The notes under the pieces are model-generated. The model was not told the origin of the DNA, searched no databases, and saw nothing but the letters and a program-made list of their open reading frames with translations. Of a stretch of 64,000 bases of DNA, positions 59,901-64,000 are shown in pieces (within the stretch, counting starts at the first letter, position 1; every line of letters starts with the position of its first letter). The stretch is from the NCBI GenBank assembly GCA_949878425.1, contig CATLAL010000013.1, positions 1 to 64,000 of the forward strand, in the 5' to 3' direction. Made by a program: the position numbers and the translations under genes. Source of the DNA: an uncultured Oscillospiraceae bacterium (lineage in GTDB: Bacteria > Bacillota > Clostridia > Oscillospirales > Oscillospiraceae).

Positions 59901-60491
59901 GCTGATCTTGTCGCCGATCCTGAGAAGGTTCTCCTCTGTGCGCTGGAGCTTCCGCTGGGACTCCTCCTTGCGGTGGCGGTACTTGGAGATGCCCGCCGCC
60001 TCCTCGAAGATCTCCCGCCGGTCCGCGCTGCGCTGGGAGAGTATCTCGTCTATGCGGCCCTGGCCGATGATGGAGTAGCCCTCCCGGCCCAGGCCCGTGT
60101 CCATGAAAAGCTCGTTGATATCCCGCAGCCGCACGGACTGCTTATTAATATAGTATTCGCTCTCCCCGCTGCGGTAGTATCGGCGGGTGACCATGACCTC
60201 GCTGTTGTCGATGGCGGGAAAGATTCCGCCGCTGTTGTCCAGAATCAGCGTCACCTGGGCGAAGCCAACGGCGCCCCGCTTCTCCGTGCCGCCGAAGATG
60301 ACGTCCTCCATCTTGTTCCCCCGGAGGCTTCTGGCGGACTGCTCCCCCATCACCCAGCAGATGGCGTCGGAGATGTTGCTCTTTCCGGAGCCGTTGGGGC
60401 CCACGATCGCCGTTATATCCTCGCCGAAATTCAGCACCGTCTTGTCCGGGAAGGACTTGAAGCCCTGAATTTCCAGCGCCTTCAGGTACAT
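56919..60491 (-). CDS. smc: Chromosome segregation protein SMC
   Basis: The 1190-residue ATPase has Walker A IVGPNGSGKSNISDAI at the N-terminus, two long coiled coils (about 170-490 and 680-1000), a hinge (about 510-650, HGPVAGLMRVEGKYAVALET), the signature LLSGGEKAFVAIAL and Walker B FCVMDEIEAALDEANV near the C-terminus. It condenses and segregates DNA with ScpAB. The length is normal. Upstream, where rnc often lies in Firmicutes, there is instead mobile-element debris. Confidence 0.97.
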   Translation of the reverse strand: MYLKALEIQGFKSFPDKTVLNFGEDITAIVGPNGSGKSNISDAICWVMGEQSARSLRGNKMEDVIFGGTEKRGAVGFAQVTLILDNSGGIFPAIDNSEVMVTRRYYRSGESEYYINKQSVRLRDINELFMDTGLGREGYSIIGQGRIDEILSQRSADRREIFEEAAGISKYRHRKEESQRKLQRTEENLLRIGDKISELELQVTPLRDQAEKARRYLLLRDELRLLEISLWMERLEEIKTAKSRLQADYAAAKAKRDEAQARLDALYEENDRFSRRMQETDTEQERLRRETGALEERARDEESAAVLLHTEIQHKRESIDEISQELERQSSRSESARGELEAQRRRAAELEEALTALEEELEGLREKAQEAAESAGAAGDDLRALQAREVLAGEAAARGRERLSALGAGLEQMEERQSAIFQELSAAKKQLEHAEEDAKFVRRALEDAQEEADAVKNVIQGHTLRMEGREKRAREAQEARLQLTMEQNNLDSRIKLLTEMEKEYEGFNKAVRVVMQAAGRNALTGIHGPVAGLMRVEGKYAVALETALGAGMQNIVVDQEEDAKGAITYLKQRDGGRATFLPLTAIQGEELRERGVEAEFGFVGIASRLVSHAPQYDKIFRSLLGRTVVVEDLDCGIAMARRYANRFRIVTLDGQVINRGGSMTGGSVSRSAGILSRANELEALKKRRQVLSEQLDAAQRECETADRELAAAQYELQVAEGQRRSAENEVLRLQGEMKQYAAQLEAAEAKAENLEGEREALAARIQDSQKLREEALSEVEAKDLEAAGLRQQAKALLADQTDLQACSNRLAEEISERKERQAGLRAQRDAAGESAARLEQTERDLAGDREQRLRRIEEYRAAIEEAEQEAGRRTERAAALRLEAKSGQDRLRELQEERLRLEQERTAMGQQLKGCNDEVLEAEREAGRLEQKLGAGDMEEKQILDRLWESYELSHSAAMEQRVELESAAKASRRISELKREISGLGSVNTGAIEQFELVNQRYTYLTGQRDDVEKAKGELEGVIAELTKEMTAIFSEQFQLINASFQETFLDLFGGGRATLELDDPSDILECGIEIKVQPPGKTLKTLSLLSGGEKAFVAIALYFAILKVHPTPFCVMDEIEAALDEANVVRVARYMRSIADKTQFIVITHRRGTMEEADILYGVTMQEKGVSKMLMINLNEAASELNIK

Positions 60492-60677
60492 ACTCTCACC
60501 TACTTCTCTACAAAAGCTGTCAAATCCTTACGGCTCAAGGGGTTTCAGGATTCGCTGCTTTACGAATCTCTACAAAAATTCTTATAAATCGACAGTCAAG
60601 TGGTATAAATTTTGGTATAAAACAGGGGCCGCCTCATTTTATGCCACGATAAGCCGAAACCCCTTGCGGTGCAACGG
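60492..60677. other. Junction between smc and the mobile remnant
   Basis: No gene. The 11-base word CAAGGGGTTTC at about 60536-60546 recurs inverted as GAAACCCCTTG at 60656-60666, flanking TTTACGAATC and TGGTATAAATTTTGGTATAA. Such a pair next to an integrase gene is a candidate attachment-site relic. Confidence 0.4.
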
Positions 60678-61912
60678 TTACGAGATTTTGAACTTCCCGT
60701 TCAAGTCCTTGATGGCGTCCTGCTTTTTCTCTCTGGTGGCCTTCGCACAGACCTCCATCGTGGTACGGATGTTACGGTGCCCCATAATGTCCTGGAGAAC
60801 TTTCAGGTTTACATCCTGCTCGCACATTCGCGTACAGAAGGTGTGCCGGAAGATGTTGGCGCTCATTTTCGGCAGATACACAGGCTGACGCTTCTCCAGA
60901 TTTGCATTCATGAGCTCTTCTCTGTTGTACGTCTCGACAATACCTTGGATAGAATCGTATAAGAAGGAATTAAGGAATTGGTGTAGACCTGTCCGGCGCT
61001 GTTGAGGAACACAAAACCCGAGCACCCCTCAACTACAAACTTCTTCTTTGACTTTTGGTTCGACTTCTCTCTTAACAGTGCAGCCTTTACCTCGTCAAGC
61101 ATAGGAACTTCACGAGTTCCTGCGGCGGTTTTCGGTGGACTGATTCGATAGTCGTATCTGCCATCCTCGCCCGGTTTATATGCCATCGTCTTAGTAAATG
61201 CTTATGACGCCTGTATCAAAGTCAATGTCGTCCCATGTGAGAGCAAGAGCCTCTCCAATTCTGAGGCCAGTTCCCAGTAGCACAGTAAACAGGTTCCCCA
61301 GCCTGCTGTATATATGGGAGGAGTATACGAAGTCAATGAACTTCTCTTGCTGTTCAACAGTGAGTGCTTCTCTGGGCTTTGATACCACATCATTTGACTT
61401 GGCAAAATACCTGAAGGCGTTGGACGAAGGGTTTGTTCGGATGAGATTGCCAACAACTGCGATTTCAAAGACTTGGTATACAACAGAGTGGACTTTTTAA
61501 ACTGTTGAAGGTGTGATTCCACGTTCGGCAACTGCACTCTGGTATAACTTCTGGATATCCGAGGACTTAACTTTACCTACGGGCCTTCCACCAATGCTTG
61601 GAGAGACGTGTACTGTGAACAGGTCTCTATAGCATTTCCTTGTCATACCCCGTAGGTCTATCCGAATATCCATGAACTTCTCGAACATATCTCTTTTTCA
61701 CGGAGGGATTCTTGACCACGCTGCCCGTCCTTCAACTTGTCAGTTGCTACGAGTTTCCAGCTATATACCGTCCTCCGCTCGCTGTTCTCATCAGTATACC
61801 GAAACTTATACCTCCCATCTGGTTGCTGAGTTTCGCCGTTTCTGAGCGTTCTGCCCTTGCTGTTTTTTCGTTTATCTGGCATATATGCTCCTTTTCGTGA
61901 TGGCAGGAGCAT
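60678..61912 (-). pseudogene. Conjugative-transposon-type tyrosine integrase, multiply frameshifted
   Basis: Pieces in several frames add up to one integrase. In order they are: the N-terminal arm (RYKFRYTDENSERRTVYSWK), the core-binding domain (DLRGMTRKCYRDLFTVHVSP), ALTVEQQEKFIDFVYSS with GLRIGEALALTWDDIDFDTG (catalytic Arg), the central part PPKTAAGTREVPMLDEVKAA, and the end ANIFRHTFCTRM...GHRNIRTTMEVCAKAT. The last motif normally reads EVYAxAT; here the nucleophile Tyr is Cys (TGT). At least three shifts or stops interrupt it. It is inactive and belongs to the Tn916/Tn1549-like integrase group. Confidence 0.85.
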
Positions 61913-61963
61913 GATATATCAAATTATTATAGCATAAGGCAGGACGAATTTCAATATAATGCC

Positions 61964-62128
61964 TTAAATTTCGTTGCATCCATGCCCCTCTGAAATCAAT
62001 TCCTTTGCCAACGCGAGAAAGCCTACCAGCGGCGTTGTACGATACCCCAGACGGTCGATCTCCTCGTTAGTCAGACCGCGCCCCCGCAGGTTGTCCCGGT
62101 GATCCGAGGCAAGTGTCAGTTTGCTTAG
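61964..62128 (-). pseudogene. Fragment of a mobile-element primase/DUF3854-type protein
   Basis: The frame reads LSKLTLASDHRDNLRGRGLT then NEEIDRLGYRTTPLVGF and ends GHGCNEI with a stop at 61964. This matches the N-terminal segment of large primase-like proteins carried by conjugative elements of gut Clostridia. The open frame continues upstream only as antisense-like text in the neighbouring gene, so a deletion joined the two. Confidence 0.5.
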
Positions 62129-62598
62129 AAGTGCCCGGTAATGGAGGCATCCACAGGATTGCCGCTCCACATAATACCGCCCAGCTCGTCCACAGCCGGT
62201 GCATCAAAGGAATCACCGGCGGCCCCAAACTGGAGGCCAAAGCCTGCATTACGCAGGGCAATACCCACCGCAGCGGTCTGCGCCCACTCTCTGAGTGAGA
62301 CAGTAGGTTTATCGGGCAGATAACCTCTGGAGGCAGTCGCCTCGGCCAGGAACTGATCCACCGGTGTGGAATAGTGGGGATAGACCCGGGCTGTTGCCAC
62401 AAAACAGTCCTTCCCCGCCGTGACGGAAACTGCGATACGCCCCTCCGGATATTTCAGCCGGAACCAGCTGATCTGGACCATAACCGGAAGCCGCAGCCTT
62501 TTTTCACCACCATTGGCGCTGTTCAGGTCGGCATACTCCACCGCCAGTGCAGCGGGATCGAACCCCTCCACAGCGTTGATCTTCTGAAAGGCCTCCAT
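62125..62598 (-). CDS. Conserved mobile-element protein of unknown function
   Basis: The 157-residue protein begins MEAFQKINAVEGFDPAALAV and has LRLPVMVQISWFRLKYPEGR near residue 38, ATARVYPHYSTPVDQFLAEA and REWAQTAAVGIALRNAGFGL. I recognise it as a protein regularly found on Tn1549-like conjugative elements, without known activity. It lacks a good ribosome site. The C-terminus (GIMWSGNPVDASITGHF) is probably altered by the deletion that fuses it to the primase fragment. Confidence 0.6.
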   Translation of the reverse strand: MEAFQKINAVEGFDPAALAVEYADLNSANGGEKRLRLPVMVQISWFRLKYPEGRIAVSVTAGKDCFVATARVYPHYSTPVDQFLAEATASRGYLPDKPTVSLREWAQTAAVGIALRNAGFGLQFGAAGDSFDAPAVDELGGIMWSGNPVDASITGHF

Positions 62599-62685
62599 GG
62601 CTGCTATGGTGAAGATAACTTTTCTGATGCTGCCACATTTGAATAGATTTTAACGCAGGAATACTTCTTCCTGTTGCCAAAACTC

Positions 62686-63747
62686 TCACATAACCAGCTT
62701 TGTAACATCATGCAGAGTAACCAGCGCCATCATGCCCATCAGTAACATAAAGCACGCCGCATTTATCGCCGCTTGCCACTTCTCCGGCACCTTACGCTTG
62801 AATAGCAGTAACGCCGAAGCGTCCACTAACAAAAAGAAAATTCTCCCCCCATCCAGAGCTGGTATGGGGAGCATATTCATGACCGCCAGATTGATGGCGA
62901 TCAGTGCAGCAAAATAAGCGATATTTCTGGCTGCGCTGGCCGCAGGCTCCGAGGCGGTTCCCACCTCCGTAATGATGAACACAATCCCCACTGGGCCGCT
63001 GAGTTCCCTCACGCCTATAGTCCCGCGAACCAACTGAACCAGGCTGAACCACATCTGTTGGATGAAATCCAGAGTCTGATAGCCAATAAACCGCAGCTTT
63101 GTCAAAAAGCTGGTGGGGATCTGCATTTCTCCGATCAGCAGGCCGAAACGACCAGACTGTCCATCATAGGTCCCGCGGTAGAGAGGCAGGTCTTCCAGAA
63201 CAATTTTTTTGCCGTTTCGTATCACCTCTATATCTACCCCCTGGCCGTCATTGAAGCTCAAGAGCATGGCCCCATCTCCCCGGAGATAGGGCCGCCAACC
63301 ATCGACCTTATAGAAAACATCTCCTACCATCAGACCGCTCTCCCCCTCCAGCGGAAAACCCTCGCTGAACCCGGAGATCTGATCAACATAAAAGCCGTTT
63401 GCTCCAGCGAAAAGCATAGCGATGATAATCATTCCGGCAAGAAGATTCATAAAGGATCCAGCGGACAGGATGACGAATTTTTTCCAGAAACTCTGGAGGG
63501 TAAAGCTGCGCCTGTCTCCAGAGTCCTCGTCCTGCTCCTCCAGGGCGCAGAAACCACCAATGGGCAGAAGGCGGATGGAATACTGAGTTTCATCCGTCTC
63601 CCTGTGCCAAAGGCAGGGTCCCATGCCGATAGAGAACTCATTGACGCGCACACCACAAAGCCGCGCCGCCAGAAAATGTCCAAACTCATGGATTGTTACC
63701 AGAAAACCGAAAATAAAGACTGCTACCAAGGCAAAGACGATGATCAT
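62686..63747 (-). CDS. rseP: Site-2 protease (RseP/RasP-like, M50)
   Basis: The 353-residue intramembrane protease shows the zinc motif LVTIHEFGHFLAARLCGVRV near residue 18. A PDZ-like domain follows (about 115-190, GESGLMVGDVFYKVDGWRP), and the second active-site motif NMLPIPALDGGRIFF is near 290. Four helices are visible. Such proteases cleave anti-sigma factors and remnant signal peptides. ATG 63747 is chosen; AAGGA is 13 bases away. Only about 30 bases separate it from a truncated IS3-type transposase, so its native promoter and neighbours are gone. It may be a second copy in the genome. Confidence 0.9.
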   Translation of the reverse strand: MIIVFALVAVFIFGFLVTIHEFGHFLAARLCGVRVNEFSIGMGPCLWHRETDETQYSIRLLPIGGFCALEEQDEDSGDRRSFTLQSFWKKFVILSAGSFMNLLAGMIIIAMLFAGANGFYVDQISGFSEGFPLEGESGLMVGDVFYKVDGWRPYLRGDGAMLLSFNDGQGVDIEVIRNGKKIVLEDLPLYRGTYDGQSGRFGLLIGEMQIPTSFLTKLRFIGYQTLDFIQQMWFSLVQLVRGTIGVRELSGPVGIVFIITEVGTASEPAASAARNIAYFAALIAINLAVMNMLPIPALDGGRIFFLLVDASALLLFKRKVPEKWQAAINAACFMLLMGMMALVTLHDVTKLVM

Positions 63748-63775
63748 AGTTAACAATGTTCCTTCCCAAGAGGGG

Positions 63776-64000
63776 TTCCCGGCTGGTGAACCGCCTGCCA
63801 TAGTAACGCTCCCGCTTCAGGATGCCCCAGAAGCCCTCCATGGGTCCATTGTCAATACACTTGCCTGCCCGCGACATACTCTGGGTCATCCCAGCCGCAG
63901 CCAGCTTGTCATGGAACACCCGGGTGGTGTACTGGAATCCCCTGTCACTGTGGAACAGGGGATGCGCGTCCGGGTTGGCCGCGAGGGCCTGATCCAGCGT
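63776..64000 (-). pseudogene. IS3-family transposase (OrfB) fragment, cut at both ends
   Basis: The reverse frame reads PLFHSDRGFQYTTRVFHDKL (second catalytic Asp), then MSRAGKCIDNGPMEGFWGIL (catalytic Glu) and KRERYYGRRFTSRE. The family would go on with a 30-residue tail (HYIxxYNxxRxQ), but after TSRE the reading enters rseP leader sequence and stops at 63686. The 5' part lies beyond the window. It is truncated at the junction with rseP. Confidence 0.8.

Overview
The window looks like chromosome of a GC-rich, spore-forming, anaerobic Clostridia member of the Oscillospiraceae type (Flavonifractor, Lawsonibacter and Intestinimonas have comparable gene content). The evidence is an alpha/beta SASP gene, a tiny SpoVM gene beside a SPOCS-LysM spore-coat-type gene, a NadD-YqeK fusion, a CobA-HemD fusion, and typical Firmicutes riboswitches (SAM-I, FMN, yybP-ykoY). 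The genus is inference; no rRNA gene is present.

Left edge (1-4.7 kb): a decayed mobile-element zone. It holds the start of a possible transposase, a 5'-truncated rolling-circle Rep/MobT-type gene, fragments of a lipoprotein and of an IS1182-type transposase, a VirD4/TraG remnant, an intact SprT-like protein and an intact tyrosine integrase beside tRNA-Pro(GGG).

Core (5-60.5 kb): 5-12 kb carries sporulation genes (SPOCS-LysM, spoVM), glnS, DUF1858, trmK, nif3-like and yebC. 12-16 kb carries a MarR regulator and a heterodimeric ABC exporter with a promoter-overlapping palindrome. 16-22 kb carries pfk, SASP, a Mn-riboswitch-controlled cation exchanger, glgX and a ZIP transporter. 23-32 kb is the accessory part: zinc-ribbon proteins (one frameshifted), a perfect 46-bp palindrome between divergent promoters, a secreted Cys-rich protein, a three-gene MacB/FtsX-type ABC system and an ArAE exporter, with repeats and gene remnants between them. 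32-42 kb is a long leftward block: M16 peptidase pair, lgt, then siroheme/tetrapyrrole genes (sirC-like, hemC, cobA-hemD, hemB), a cytidine deaminase, a thioesterase and an aldo-keto reductase. 42-49 kb has an MBL-fold hydrolase, ribU with FMN riboswitch, a SLOG protein, a MATE remnant, metK with SAM-I riboswitch, a MoeA-like protein and a HAD phosphatase. 49-60.5 kb is a leftward housekeeping block: smc, ftsY, a small membrane protein, rph, rdgB, yhbY, nadD-yqeK, two LCP genes and rsfS.

Right edge (60.5-64 kb): a second decayed mobile region with a frameshifted integrase that has lost its catalytic tyrosine, two mobile-element gene pieces, an intact rseP-type site-2 protease, and a truncated IS3-type transposase fused just upstream of rseP.

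The most interesting unexplained items are the divergent-promoter palindrome with its secreted Cys-rich protein and ABC genes (25-29.8 kb), a promoter-plus-terminator sRNA candidate (16.2 kb), two families of interspersed palindromic or MITE-like repeats, and a dense run of perfect hairpins after the SASP gene.
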